NCBI RefSeq assembly: GCF_008710135.1
Contig: NZ_VYKK01000018.1
Span: forward strand, 1-64,000
Direction of reading: 5' to 3'
From: Paenibacillus spiritus
Lineage (GTDB): Bacteria > Bacillota > Bacilli > Paenibacillales > Paenibacillaceae
DNA length: 64,000 nucleotides
The stretch's first letter is position 1; every line of letters begins with the position of its first letter. Shown here in pieces: positions 7,086 through 15,771 of the stretch. A program made the position numbers and the translations under genes. A model generated the notes under the pieces. The model searched no databases, was not told where the DNA came from, and saw nothing but the letters and a program-made list of their open reading frames with translations.

Positions 7086-7138
7086 AACAGGCTACCAAGG
7101 CAGGCTCCGTACCCGCCAAGATAGGCCTGTTCTTTGTT
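7086..7138. terminator. Cassette terminator repeat, copy R5 (diverged)
   Basis: AACAGGC pairs with GCCTGTT followed by TCTTTG. The interior has changed, but TAGGCCTGTT.TTTGTTAT matches R2. The segment AATACCCGTATAAGA about 55 bp upstream also matches the spacer near R1. It closes the cassette array and lies just beyond the 3' end of the minus-strand DUF402 gene. Confidence 0.65.
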
Positions 7139-7150
7139 ATCCAGCGTTAT

Positions 7151-7693
7151 TCAAAAAAAGGTCTGCTGAAGCTGGTTCAGCCATTCATTCGGGAAGTGTC
7201 CGGAATGGAGGTCGGACAGAATGAGATGCAGCGACTTCAGGCTGCCATCTACTTGTTCGGGGCCAAGCACGCCCAGGCGGATAGCGGTTCGGTATTCATC
7301 CAGATCCAGTACCTGGTAGCTGCCGTCCGGATTTAGGGCGACGTCGATGAACAGGTCATGCACGCAGAAGACATTCGGCCGAATCTCCCGGATGTCCACA
7401 ATGTCGATTAACCACCAGGGGTACCGGGTCTTGTAGTGCAGCGAGTATTGGAGGCCAAGGTCCAGGCGGTACACGATAAGAAAAGGCCGGTCGGCCGGCG
7501 ATGCCGGCAGCTCCAGCAGGGTGACGTCGTCATAGCGGATATAGCGGGTGGAAGCGGCATTGTCCCGGCAGCGGCGCTCTTTGAGCGCCAGAGCCTGCGC
7601 AATGACATCCGGCGGGTTCTTCCGGATATCGGGGGCGTATTCCAGTCCGCCGTGTTCCCTGCCGACATGGTTCCAGAAGATCAGAGTCTCCAC
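7151..7693 (-). CDS. DUF402 family protein (FomD/Ntdp-like)
   Basis: This 180-residue protein has the DUF402 core in its second half (WWLIDIVDIREIRPN, then DLFIDVALNPDGSYQVLDLD EYRTAIRLG). Some members are nucleotide phosphatases or esterase-like hydrolases that use the conserved acidic residues with a divalent metal. It starts at GTG 7693 with GGGGAAG upstream, 10 nt after the stop of xylR, and probably shares its transcript. No xylose-related role is known. Confidence 0.8.
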   Translation of the reverse strand: METLIFWNHVGREHGGLEYAPDIRKNPPDVIAQALALKERRCRDNAASTRYIRYDDVTLLELPASPADRPFLIVYRLDLGLQYSLHYKTRYPWWLIDIVDIREIRPNVFCVHDLFIDVALNPDGSYQVLDLDEYRTAIRLGVLGPEQVDGSLKSLHLILSDLHSGHFPNEWLNQLQQTFF

Positions 7694-7703
7694 GGTGCTT
7701 CCC

Positions 7704-8858
7704 CTACACCCGTACCCGGACTTCGCCGAGATAGGCCAGCAGGGCGGCGATGCCCGCCCCGATCATCGTTCCGCGCGATCCGAGCTTCGAGAAGGCGATG
7801 GTCAGTTCGCGTTTGTGATAGGGCAGGGTGCGCTCGGAGACGACCCGGCGCAGCGGTTCGCCGAGCCATTCCCGGGCTTCGGAGAGCGGGCCGCCGATGA
7901 CAATCAGCTCGGGGTTGAAGCTGTTGATGAGGTTGGTGATGCCGATGCCGAGATATTCGCCGATCCGCGCAAAATGTCCGGCCGCGACTGCATCGCCGGC
8001 CGCCGCCAGCCGGGTCAGCCCGCCGGTCGTACGGGCGGGCAGGTCGGCGTCGTCGTAAGTCTTCTCCGACGCGTACAGCTCCCAGCAGCCGCGGTTGCCG
8101 CAGCTGCAAGACCGGCCCTGGGCCTCGATGGTCATATGCCCGGTCTCGCCGGCATAGCCGCGGGCTCCCTTGTACAGTTCGCCGCCGATAATGATGCCCG
8201 ACCCGATCCCCGAGCCGGCGCTGATATAGAGCAGATGGCGGACGCCGCGCGCCTCGCCGTAATTCAGCTCGCCCTGCGCGCCGGCATTCGCTTCATTGTC
8301 GATTGTGACCGGAACGCCGAAGGCCCGCTCCAGTCCGCTCTTGAGATCCACGCTCTCCCAGCCCAGGTTGGGCGCAAGCAGAATCAGTCCGTCCTCGTCC
8401 ACCATGCCCGGGACGCCGATGCCGATTCCGACCAATCCATGGGGCGTCGCCGGAGCGAGGCCGGTCAGCTCCCGGCCCAGCGCGATCAGCGTCTCCAGCA
8501 CCTCTTCCGGCCGGTGGGAGGGGAGGGCCGCCTCGCGCTCCTGCAGAATATGGCCGCCGAAGTCGCACAGCACGCCGGCCACTTCCTTAACCCGCAGTTC
8601 CATGCCGATCACACAGCCTGCGCCTTCGTTGAAATGCAGCATGAGCGGCTTGCGCCCGCCGCTGGATTCGCCGGGTCCGGCTTCGATGACCAGCTTATCC
8701 TCGCACAGCTCGGCGACCAGGTTGGAGACCGTGGCCTTATTCAGTCCCGTGAGCTGGGAGACCCGGGTCCGGGAGAGGGGAGATGCGCCGCGAATCGTGC
8801 GGAGGACAAGCGATTTATTGATTTTTTTGACGAGTGCCTGATCGCCGGTGACGTTCAC
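7704..8858 (-). CDS. xylR: Xylose-responsive repressor XylR (ROK family)
   Basis: The N-terminal winged helix is followed by a ROK domain. VTGDQALVKKINKSLVLRTI and LTGLNKATVSNLVAEL are the DNA-binding part, GIGIGVPGMVDEDG and the GETGHMTIE..CSCGNRGCWE zinc/ROK signature the sugar-sensing part. It should bind xylose and control the divergent xylA. ATG 8873 would give five more residues but has no ribosome site; GTG 8858 has TGGGG upstream and leaves an N-terminus (NVTGDQ) close to that of Bacillus XylR. The xylO-like operator lies in the divergent region. Confidence 0.9.
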   Translation of the reverse strand: MNVTGDQALVKKINKSLVLRTIRGASPLSRTRVSQLTGLNKATVSNLVAELCEDKLVIEAGPGESSGGRKPLMLHFNEGAGCVIGMELRVKEVAGVLCDFGGHILQEREAALPSHRPEEVLETLIALGRELTGLAPATPHGLVGIGIGVPGMVDEDGLILLAPNLGWESVDLKSGLERAFGVPVTIDNEANAGAQGELNYGEARGVRHLLYISAGSGIGSGIIIGGELYKGARGYAGETGHMTIEAQGRSCSCGNRGCWELYASEKTYDDADLPARTTGGLTRLAAAGDAVAAGHFARIGEYLGIGITNLINSFNPELIVIGGPLSEAREWLGEPLRRVVSERTLPYHKRELTIAFSKLGSRGTMIGAGIAALLAYLGEVRVRV

Positions 8859-8999
8859 AGAGAGATGCCCCATTTCGTATCGTATCGTTGGTTACAGGCC
8901 GCGTCGGCCAGTTGCTGCCCCTAAGTCTAGGACGGTCTCCGGCAAAATGCAACAGATTTCACACCCAAGTCCCGTCCGGTTCCAGGGGAATAAAATTTT

Positions 9000-9028
9000 T
9001 TGAATAAACTTAGTTTAACCAATATACA
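9000..9028 (+). promoter_or_regulatory. xylA promoter
   Basis: TTGAAT (9000-9005), 17-nt spacer, TATACA (9023-9028). The -10 half lies inside the xylO-like palindrome. Confidence 0.7.
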
Positions 9029-9035
9029 AAGTCAA
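9007..9035 (-). promoter_or_regulatory. xylR promoter (divergent, overlapping)
   Basis: On the minus strand TTGACT (9035-9030), 17-nt spacer, TAAGTT (9012-9007). It overlaps the xylA promoter face to face, so XylR bound to xylO would block both. Confidence 0.55.
9008..9032. promoter_or_regulatory. xylO-like XylR operator
   Basis: This is an imperfect 25-bp inverted repeat: left arm ACTTAGTTTAAC, right arm TATACAAAGT. The TTAGTTT..ACAAA arrangement resembles Bacillus xylO sites. It covers both promoters. Confidence 0.6.
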
Positions 9036-9055
9036 ATCCATATGCTATGATGATT

Positions 9056-9070
9056 TTGCAAACGCTTGCT
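9056..9070 (+). promoter_or_regulatory. cre site (CcpA) in the xylA leader
   Basis: TTGCAAACGCTTGCT fits the consensus WTGNAANCGNWNNCW at every position. It lies about 20 nt downstream of the likely transcription start, so CcpA would act as a roadblock under glucose. Confidence 0.75.
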
Positions 9071-9113
9071 AATGCAGGCGCTCCATTATGAAGACCAGGG
9101 AGGATTTTACCAA

Positions 9114-10430
9114 ATGGCATACTTTGAAACGGTCGGCAAGATCAAGTATGAAGGCAGCCGTTCCACCAACCCTTACGCATTCAAATTCTACAACCCCGAA
9201 GAAGTGGTAGCCGGCAAGACGATGGAAGAGCATATGCGCTTCTCGATGGCTTATTGGCACACCCTGACAGCCGGCGGATCGGACCCGTTCGGCGCAGAAA
9301 CCGCCATTCGCGGATGGGATAAATACAGCGGTATGGATAAAGCGAAAGCCCGCGTTGAAGCGGCTTTTGAATTCATGGACAAGATGGCGCTGCCGTTCTA
9401 CTGCTTCCATGATGTAGACATCGCTCCGGAAGGCAGCTCGCTGCGCGAATTCTACGCCAATATTGACACCATTGTGGATCTGCTGGAAGCCGGAATGAAG
9501 ACTTCGGGCAAGAAGCTGCTCTGGAATACGGCCAACATGTTCACGAATCCGCGCTACATGCACGGCGCAGGTTCGACGTGCAACGCCGATGTATACGCCC
9601 ATGCCGCAGCCCAGATCAAGAAGGGTCTGGAAGTCGGCAAGCGTCTGGGCGCAGAGAATTACGTGTTCTGGGGCGGCCGCGAAGGCTACGAAACCCTGCT
9701 GAACACCGACATGGGACTGGAGCTGGACAACATTGCCCGCCTGTTCCATATGGCCAACGACTACGCGAAGGAAATCGGCTTTGAAGGCCAATTCCTGATC
9801 GAGCCGAAGCCGAAAGAGCCTACCAAGCACCAGTACGACTTCGATGCCGCTACCTGCATCTCGTTCCTGCAGAAGTACGAGTTGGACAAGGTCTTCAAGC
9901 TCAACCTGGAAGCGAACCATGCGACACTGGCCGGCCACACATTCGAACATGAACTGCGCGTTGCCCGTCTGAACGGCATGCTGGGCTCGCTCGACGCGAA
10001 CCAGGGCGATCCGCAGCTCGGCTGGGATACGGATGAATTCCCGCTGAACATCTATGACGCCACGCTGACTCTGTATGAAGTGCTGATGAACGACGGTCTC
10101 GGCAAGGGCGGCATCAACTTCGACGCGAAGGTCCGCCGCCAATCGTTCGAGCCGGAGGATCTCTTCCTGGCCCACATCGCGGGTATGGACACGTACGCCA
10201 AGGGGCTGAAAGTAGCTGCCAAGCTGATTGAAGACCGCGTATTCGAGGACTTCATCGCCAAACGCTACAGCTCCTTCAAGGAAGGCATCGGAGCGGACGT
10301 CGTCGCAGGCAAGGCCACGCTGGCTTCCCTGGCCGAATATGCCCTGAATAACGAGAACCCGCGCAAGAACGAATCCGGGCGTCAGGAAATGCTGAAGGCT
10401 GTCCTGAACCAATACATTCTGGCGGAATAG
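9114..10430 (+). CDS. xylA: Xylose isomerase
   Basis: This 438-residue protein of the class II family (usual length about 440) converts D-xylose to D-xylulose in the cytoplasm. Visible motifs are [12 protein letters not shown] with the catalytic His near residue 99 and Asp three residues later, [23 protein letters not shown] with a metal-binding Glu, [13 protein letters not shown] and GSLDANQGD with further metal ligands. ATG 9114 is chosen because GGGAGGA ends 9 nt upstream; a GC-rich extension without a ribosome site precedes it. It is first gene of the xyl operon and is followed by an attenuator-like hairpin. Confidence 0.97.
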   Translation: MAYFETVGKIKYEGSRSTNPYAFKFYNPEEVVAGKTMEEHMRFSMAYWHTLTAGGSDPFGAETAIRGWDKYSGMDKAKARVEAAFEFMDKMALPFYCFHDVDIAPEGSSLREFYANIDTIVDLLEAGMKTSGKKLLWNTANMFTNPRYMHGAGSTCNADVYAHAAAQIKKGLEVGKRLGAENYVFWGGREGYETLLNTDMGLELDNIARLFHMANDYAKEIGFEGQFLIEPKPKEPTKHQYDFDAATCISFLQKYELDKVFKLNLEANHATLAGHTFEHELRVARLNGMLGSLDANQGDPQLGWDTDEFPLNIYDATLTLYEVLMNDGLGKGGINFDAKVRRQSFEPEDLFLAHIAGMDTYAKGLKVAAKLIEDRVFEDFIAKRYSSFKEGIGADVVAGKATLASLAEYALNNENPRKNESGRQEMLKAVLNQYILAE

Positions 10431-10443
10431 AAGGCTCGCGTGA

Positions 10444-10487
10444 AGCCGGGCGGCGAGGCGGATGAACCGTCTCCCTCCCGGCTTTTT
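10444..10487 (+). terminator. Attenuator-like terminator between xylA and xylB
   Basis: AGCCGGG pairs with CCCGGCT across a 26-nt loop and is followed by TTTT. It probably lowers xylB expression relative to xylA. Confidence 0.65.
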
Positions 10488-10569
10488 GACATTCGGCGCG
10501 CCGCGGAGAACGGCCGGGGAGCGGACCATTATCAGAGGAAGATTCAAGCCAAATACAGGAGGTACGTTC

Positions 10570-12066
10570 ATGAGTTATGTAATCGGGATCGACCTGGGAA
10601 CCAGCGCCGTGAAATCGGTGCTTGTAGACCGCGAAGGCAGAGTTACAGGCGAACATTCGGAGAGCTACCCGCTGATGCGCCCCAAGCCGGGCTACAGCGA
10701 GCAGAACCCGGAAGATTGGGTGAAGGGAACGCTTGTCTCGCTGAACCGGCTGGTCGAGAAGACCGGCGTCCGGCCCGCCGAGATCGACGGAATCAGCTTC
10801 TCGGGGCAGATGCACGGACTCGTGCTGGTGGATGCGGAAGGCAAGCCGCTTCGCCCGGCGATTCTGTGGAATGATACGCGCACTACGGCGCAGTGCCGGC
10901 GAATTGAGAGCACGCTCGGCGCCAAGCTGATTGACATTGCCCGGAACAAGGCGCTGGAAGGCTTCACGCTGCCGAAGCTGCTCTGGGTGCAGGAGAATGA
11001 GCCTGAACTGCTGGATCAGGCCAAGCTGTTCCTGCTCCCGAAGGATTATGTGCGCTACCGCCTGACCGGCGAATACGGCGCGGAATATTCGGATGCGGCA
11101 GGAACGCTGCTGCTGGACGCCGCCTCCAAGAGCTGGAGCGCGGAGATCGCCGAAGCCTTCAACCTGCCGCTGTCGCTCTGCCCGCCGCTTACCGAATCCT
11201 TCGGACAGACGGGCGGACTGCTGCCCGAGATCGCCGAAGCGGCCGGACTTGAGCCGGGCACCAAGGTGTTCGCAGGCGGTGCGGACAATGCCTGCGGCGC
11301 GCTGGGAGCGGGGATTCTTGGAGAAGGCAAGACGATGTGCAGCATCGGGACTTCGGGAGTCGTTCTGTCCTACGAGAGCGACAAGACGCTGAACCTTGGG
11401 GGCCGCGCCCACTTCTTCAACCATGCCGAGAAAGACGGCTATTACATCATGGGCGTAACCCTGGCGGCAGGCTACAGCCTGACCTGGTTTAAGGAGACGT
11501 TTGCCGCAGAGATGGGCTTCGATGAACTGCTTGCGGGAATTGACCGGATTCCGGCGGGAAGCGGCGGTCTGCTGTTCACGCCTTATATTGTCGGCGAACG
11601 CACGCCTCATGCGGACTCCGACATCCGGGGCAGCTTCCTCGGTATGGATTCGGGCCACACGCTGAAGCATTTTGCCCGGTCGGTGCTGGAGGGGATTACC
11701 TTCTCCCTGCGGGAGTCGGTGGATATCGTGCGGAGTTCCGGCAAGGCGGTTACCGAGATCGTCTCGATCGGGGGCGGAGCGAAGAATGCGGACTGGCTCC
11801 AGATGCAAGCCGATATATTCAATGCTACAATAATAAGGCTGGAGAGCGAGCAGGGACCTGCCCTGGGAGCGGCCATGCTGGCAGCTTACGGCGCCGGATG
11901 GTTCGACTCTCTCGGCGACTGCGCGGCCGCCTTCATCCGGACAGCCGGCCGCTACGAGCCGAACCCGGAGCAGGCGGAGCGCTATGAGAAGATCTATGCG
12001 CTGTACCGCGAAGTATACGGACAGACACAGGAACTCAACCGCCGGCTCGCTGAATTCCGCAACTAA
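10570..12066 (+). CDS. xylB: Xylulokinase
   Basis: This 498-residue FGGY-family kinase phosphorylates D-xylulose to xylulose 5-phosphate for the pentose phosphate pathway. It shows GIDLGTSAVKSVLVD at residue 6, the SGQMHGLV substrate motif near residue 80, ILWNDTR, and GGADNACGALGAG with the catalytic Asp near residue 237, then the C-terminal SIGGGAKN nucleotide motif. The start is ATG 10570 behind AGGAGGTACGTTC. It stands 139 nt behind xylA with a hairpin in between, and 46 nt before a response regulator gene. Confidence 0.96.
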   Translation: MSYVIGIDLGTSAVKSVLVDREGRVTGEHSESYPLMRPKPGYSEQNPEDWVKGTLVSLNRLVEKTGVRPAEIDGISFSGQMHGLVLVDAEGKPLRPAILWNDTRTTAQCRRIESTLGAKLIDIARNKALEGFTLPKLLWVQENEPELLDQAKLFLLPKDYVRYRLTGEYGAEYSDAAGTLLLDAASKSWSAEIAEAFNLPLSLCPPLTESFGQTGGLLPEIAEAAGLEPGTKVFAGGADNACGALGAGILGEGKTMCSIGTSGVVLSYESDKTLNLGGRAHFFNHAEKDGYYIMGVTLAAGYSLTWFKETFAAEMGFDELLAGIDRIPAGSGGLLFTPYIVGERTPHADSDIRGSFLGMDSGHTLKHFARSVLEGITFSLRESVDIVRSSGKAVTEIVSIGGGAKNADWLQMQADIFNATIIRLESEQGPALGAAMLAAYGAGWFDSLGDCAAAFIRTAGRYEPNPEQAERYEKIYALYREVYGQTQELNRRLAEFRN

Positions 12067-12112
12067 CAGAGCCCGGCATCACCCGCCGGACCAGCGACGA
12101 AGGGGTAATCCT

Positions 12113-13645
12113 ATGATAAAAGTGCTGATCGTGGATGATGAGCCCAAGCTGAGGGAGGGGCTGCGCCTGCTCATTCCCTGGGAGGAACTGGGCTATACGG
12201 TGGTGGCTACCGCAAGCAGCGGTATCGAGGGGCTTAAACAATATCAGCTTTTTGCTCCAGAGTTGATCATCGCCGATATCCGCATGCCCGGAATGGACGG
12301 CCTGCGGATGCTGAGCGAGCTGAGGCAGGGAGGAGAAGAGTGCCATGTGCTGATTCTGAGCGGCCATGCTGACTTCGAGTATGCGAAGCAGGCCATCACG
12401 CACAGGGCTGACGGCTACCTGCTGAAGCCGGTGGATGAAGACGAACTGATCGATTATCTGAACAAGCTTCGGGAGACGATCCAGAACGAAGCGCTCCTGA
12501 AAGAGCAGAGCGGACCTGACCGGGACACGCTGCTGTATCAGCTCCTTCAGCCGGGAGGAAGCCGCGAAGCCGCCGATGAGGCGGCTGTGCTGCTCGGCGT
12601 AGCCGGCCGCGAGACCGAGGTGGTCCTGATCGAGCTGAAGCGGCCCTTGAAGAAGGAGGAAGAACGCCAAGAACGGGAGGAGCGGGCCAGACAGGCGCTG
12701 CAGCGGCGCTGGTCCGACCCCGAACGCGGCTTGTTCTTCGTCTATCCGCCTTATCTCGGTCTGCTTCTGACGGAACCGCTCCAGGATCAGGAGGCCCGGG
12801 CTGCGCTGTGGGGAGAGCTGGAGCGAATCATGCTCAAGGAGAATCTGGAGTTCTTCGCGGCTGCGGGCGGAGCGGTATCCGGCGCCGGGCTGTCCGTTCG
12901 TTCCTGCGCCGCAGCTCGCGAGCTGCTGGGTGTCCGTTTCTTCGGCGCGAAGGGCGAGCTCTTAAGCGGAGATTCTTCCTCCTGGCCGCTGCCTTCCGTT
13001 CATCCCGGAGAAGCTTCTCTCCGGGATGAGGAGCACCGGCTGCTGCTGGCCGTTGAGAGCGGCAGCGCCGGAACCATTGAAGATACGGTAACGTCCCTGC
13101 TTGGCCGGCTGGCCGCAGACAAGCAGGAGGAACGGACCGTCAAGGACCAGCTGATGCGGATTGTCAGCGGCATTTCGGCGCGGCTGGAGAGCGCCTATCC
13201 GGAGTCCCGCCCGATGATCGAGGAGAACCAACCGGCGCTGAGCCAAGCGTATACCGCCGATTACCTGAGCGAGTTCCGCGAACGGCTGATTGCCTACCTG
13301 GAGCGGGTTGCGGAAGGGCTGACCGCCGGAAGGGGAGACGAGCTCAAGCGGATTCTGGATCTGATTCAGCGCCGCTATAGCGAGAATCTCAAGCTTGGCA
13401 CGCTGGCCGATATGTTCAACTACAACAGCGCCTATCTCGGCAAGATGTTCAAGAACTACACCGGCGAACATTTCAATACGTATCTGGACAAGGTGCGGAT
13501 CGAGAACGCCAAGCAGTTCCTGGCGCAGGGCATGAAAGTGTATGAAGTGGCGGAGCGGGTAGGCTACGTCAACCCGGATTATTTCAATGCCAAATTCAGG
13601 AAATATGTCGGCATGTCGCCGACAGCCTACCGCAAGGAATGCTAG
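12113..13645 (+). CDS. YesN-type response regulator (REC plus AraC-type HTH)
   Basis: This 510-residue protein has an N-terminal receiver domain (VLIVDDEPKLREG, phospho-acceptor Asp55 in IIADIRMPGMDG, Lys near 104), a long variable middle and a C-terminal AraC-type double helix-turn-helix (NLKLGTLADMFNYNSAYLGK, VAERVGYVNPDYFNAKFRKY). Regulators of this type activate polysaccharide or oligosaccharide uptake genes together with a YesM-type kinase. ATG 12113 follows AAGGGGTAATCCT. It is 46 nt downstream of xylB and ends before a strong terminator, so it should be transcribed with xylAB rather than with the kinase gene. Confidence 0.92.
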   Translation: MIKVLIVDDEPKLREGLRLLIPWEELGYTVVATASSGIEGLKQYQLFAPELIIADIRMPGMDGLRMLSELRQGGEECHVLILSGHADFEYAKQAITHRADGYLLKPVDEDELIDYLNKLRETIQNEALLKEQSGPDRDTLLYQLLQPGGSREAADEAAVLLGVAGRETEVVLIELKRPLKKEEERQEREERARQALQRRWSDPERGLFFVYPPYLGLLLTEPLQDQEARAALWGELERIMLKENLEFFAAAGGAVSGAGLSVRSCAAARELLGVRFFGAKGELLSGDSSSWPLPSVHPGEASLRDEEHRLLLAVESGSAGTIEDTVTSLLGRLAADKQEERTVKDQLMRIVSGISARLESAYPESRPMIEENQPALSQAYTADYLSEFRERLIAYLERVAEGLTAGRGDELKRILDLIQRRYSENLKLGTLADMFNYNSAYLGKMFKNYTGEHFNTYLDKVRIENAKQFLAQGMKVYEVAERVGYVNPDYFNAKFRKYVGMSPTAYRKEC

Positions 13646-13735
13646 GCGGCACGCCAGCGCAAAGGCAGGCGGACCGCTTGCCCTTGCGCTCTGACGTCCA
13701 AGCGGCGCACCGGCCGAAGGCCGCGGTAACCAAGC

Positions 13736-13787
13736 AAGCAGAGCGTCTCCGCCCCGCGGACGGAGACGCTCTGCTTGTGTTTTTTTA
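13736..13787 (+). terminator. Strong terminator of the xylA-xylB-regulator operon
   Basis: AGCAGAGCGTCTCCG pairs with CGGAGACGCTCTGCT, followed by TGTGTTTTTTT. Confidence 0.9.
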
Positions 13788-13835
13788 TCGGGTATTATGA
13801 TAGTATAGGACCTCGGGCACGAGCCCGGCGAAGGG

Positions 13836-15650
13836 GTGGGTATCATCAAAAAGCTGATTCGCGCCATCAATGATATGAAGATGAAGAACAAGCTGATTCT
13901 GTTCTACTGTGTGTTCGTCATGCTCCCCGTGCTTGTGGTCGGCATCAGTCTGACCAGCTACTACCGCAGGGAGGCGCTGAGCCGAGCCATTGACCAGGCG
14001 ACCAACAACGTAGCCAAGATCAAGAGCCAGATGTCCTCCATGCTGACGGTGCCGACGAACATCTCCAGTCTGCTCGTCTTTGATTCGAACCTAAGCGAGC
14101 TGGTCAATACCAGGTACGAGAGTCCGCTGCAGCTCACGAAGGCCTACCACGCCTACGAGGTTTTTGACAATTACGTTCTTCAGTATCAGGAAATCTCGAA
14201 TATCCGCTTCTTTATTGACAATCCGACGCTGGTCGACAATATGTCCATCGCTCCAATCAACGACGAGATCAGGTCCAGCATCTGGTACAACTCGGTGTTG
14301 AAGAACAAAGGGACGTACTGGCTGTACATCCCCGACAAGGACATCTACAGCTCCAGCTCGACCGGATCGATCAACAAGCTGAGTCTGATTCGTCAGGTGA
14401 ACTACCAGGAGTACAAGCGGACCGGGATATTGATGATTCAGATGAAGCCCGATGTATTGGCCCGCATGCTGTATCAGGAGCCCTTTGAGACGCTGGTTGC
14501 GGATCAGCAGGGCTATATCGCCGCCGCCAAGAGCCAGGAGCAGGTCGGCCGAACGCTGGATTCGCTGGACATCGGAGTCGATCTGTCGAACGATACGCGC
14601 AAGGTCATCAAGACAACCGTCAAGGGCGTGAATTCCTATGTGATTGTCGATGAACTTATGCCCCTCTACAGCATCAGCAAGCTGAAAATTATCTCGGTGT
14701 TCGCCACCGAGGATATTGTCCGCGATGCCAATCGCGTCAGCGCGCTCGGTCTGGGCATCATTCTCGGCGTTCTGGTCGTTGCGCTGGGCATGGTGAACGC
14801 CATTTCGTTCCTCATGACGAAGCGGCTGCTCCGGCTCAGCCGCCAGCTGAATCAGGTTGCGCTCGGCAATTTCAGCGTGCTGTCCAATATCGACGGCAAC
14901 GACGAGATCGGCCAGCTCAGCCGGCAGTTCAACTACATGGTCGGGAGCATCAATCAGCTGATCGAACGGGTGGTCGAGACCAATGAGCGGAATAACAAGC
15001 TGGAGCTGGCCCAGAAGGAAATCAAGTTCAAGATGATGGCCAGCCAGATCAACCCGCACTTCCTGTTCAATGCGCTGGAGTCGATCCGGATGAACGCCCA
15101 TATCAAAGGCGAGAAGGAAATTGCCAACACCGTCCGGCTGCTCGGCAAGCTGATGCGCAAGAACCTTGAGGTCGGCCGTGATATGGCTCCGATCAAGGAT
15201 GAGATCGAGATGGTCCGCTCCTACCTGGAAATTCAGAAATTCCGTTACGAAGACCGTCTGGCGTACACGCTGAATGTCGACCCGGACTGCATGGCTACCC
15301 TCATTCCGCCGCTGATTGTTCAGCCGCTGGTGGAGAACTCGGTCATCCATGGGCTTGAGAACAAGGAAGGCACGGTTCAGGTCAAGGTGTGCATTCTGTG
15401 CCGGGACGACTATATCGATATTCGGGTCAGCGACGACGGAGCGGGGATGACGGAGGCTCGTCTGGAGGAAATCCGCAGCGTTATCGGCCGGCCGGAGGAA
15501 GAATCCAAGAACCGGATCGGACTCCGCAACGTTCACCAGCGACTTGTGCTGTACTACGGGGAGGGCAGCGGACTGCATATCGACAGCAGGGAAGGAGAGG
15601 GCACCACAATCGAATTCAGCATTCCGAGAGTGGCCGAACCGATTCAGTAA
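13836..15650 (+). CDS. YesM-type sensor histidine kinase
   Basis: This membrane kinase of about 604 residues has TM1 near 20-40, an extracellular sensor of about 260 residues, TM2 near 300-322, a HAMP linker, then a His_kinase domain with SQINPHFLFNALESIRMNAH (His408) and a HATPase domain (LVENSVIHGLENKEG, VSDDGAGM). It should phosphorylate the YesN-type regulator encoded upstream. The start is uncertain: GTG 13836 overlaps the AAGGGG site, and ATG 13875 has no ribosome site. A separate promoter is expected because a strong terminator lies upstream. Confidence 0.93.
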   Translation: MGIIKKLIRAINDMKMKNKLILFYCVFVMLPVLVVGISLTSYYRREALSRAIDQATNNVAKIKSQMSSMLTVPTNISSLLVFDSNLSELVNTRYESPLQLTKAYHAYEVFDNYVLQYQEISNIRFFIDNPTLVDNMSIAPINDEIRSSIWYNSVLKNKGTYWLYIPDKDIYSSSSTGSINKLSLIRQVNYQEYKRTGILMIQMKPDVLARMLYQEPFETLVADQQGYIAAAKSQEQVGRTLDSLDIGVDLSNDTRKVIKTTVKGVNSYVIVDELMPLYSISKLKIISVFATEDIVRDANRVSALGLGIILGVLVVALGMVNAISFLMTKRLLRLSRQLNQVALGNFSVLSNIDGNDEIGQLSRQFNYMVGSINQLIERVVETNERNNKLELAQKEIKFKMMASQINPHFLFNALESIRMNAHIKGEKEIANTVRLLGKLMRKNLEVGRDMAPIKDEIEMVRSYLEIQKFRYEDRLAYTLNVDPDCMATLIPPLIVQPLVENSVIHGLENKEGTVQVKVCILCRDDYIDIRVSDDGAGMTEARLEEIRSVIGRPEEESKNRIGLRNVHQRLVLYYGEGSGLHIDSREGEGTTIEFSIPRVAEPIQ

Positions 15651-15714
15651 CAGGGCCAGTCCTCTGGATCAATGTCAAATTTCTATATGATTTTACGTGC
15701 AATCTGCCGGGTAC

Positions 15715-15727
15715 TGAAAGCGCATCC
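15715..15727 (+). promoter_or_regulatory. cre-like site upstream of the ABC operon
   Basis: TGAAAGCGCATCC matches the core TGNAANCGNWNNC. It lies 45 nt before the first permease start. Confidence 0.45.
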
Positions 15728-15771
15728 TTTTCGTTATCATTAAGGCATAACAACGAAGGGGGATGTAGAAA

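Noticed and set aside
7028-7336. 102-codon plus-strand frame starting ATGAAATACCCG
   Set aside because: It covers the spacer repeat and terminator R5 and then runs antisense into the DUF402 gene.
7548-8924. A 458-codon plus-strand frame over xylR
   Set aside because: Low-complexity Arg/Ala/Pro sequence without domains; it is antisense to the clear ROK repressor.
9069-10571. A 500-codon open frame on the minus strand opposite xylA
   Set aside because: It is a by-product of the codon bias of xylA. The plus strand has an unmistakable xylose isomerase with a ribosome site.
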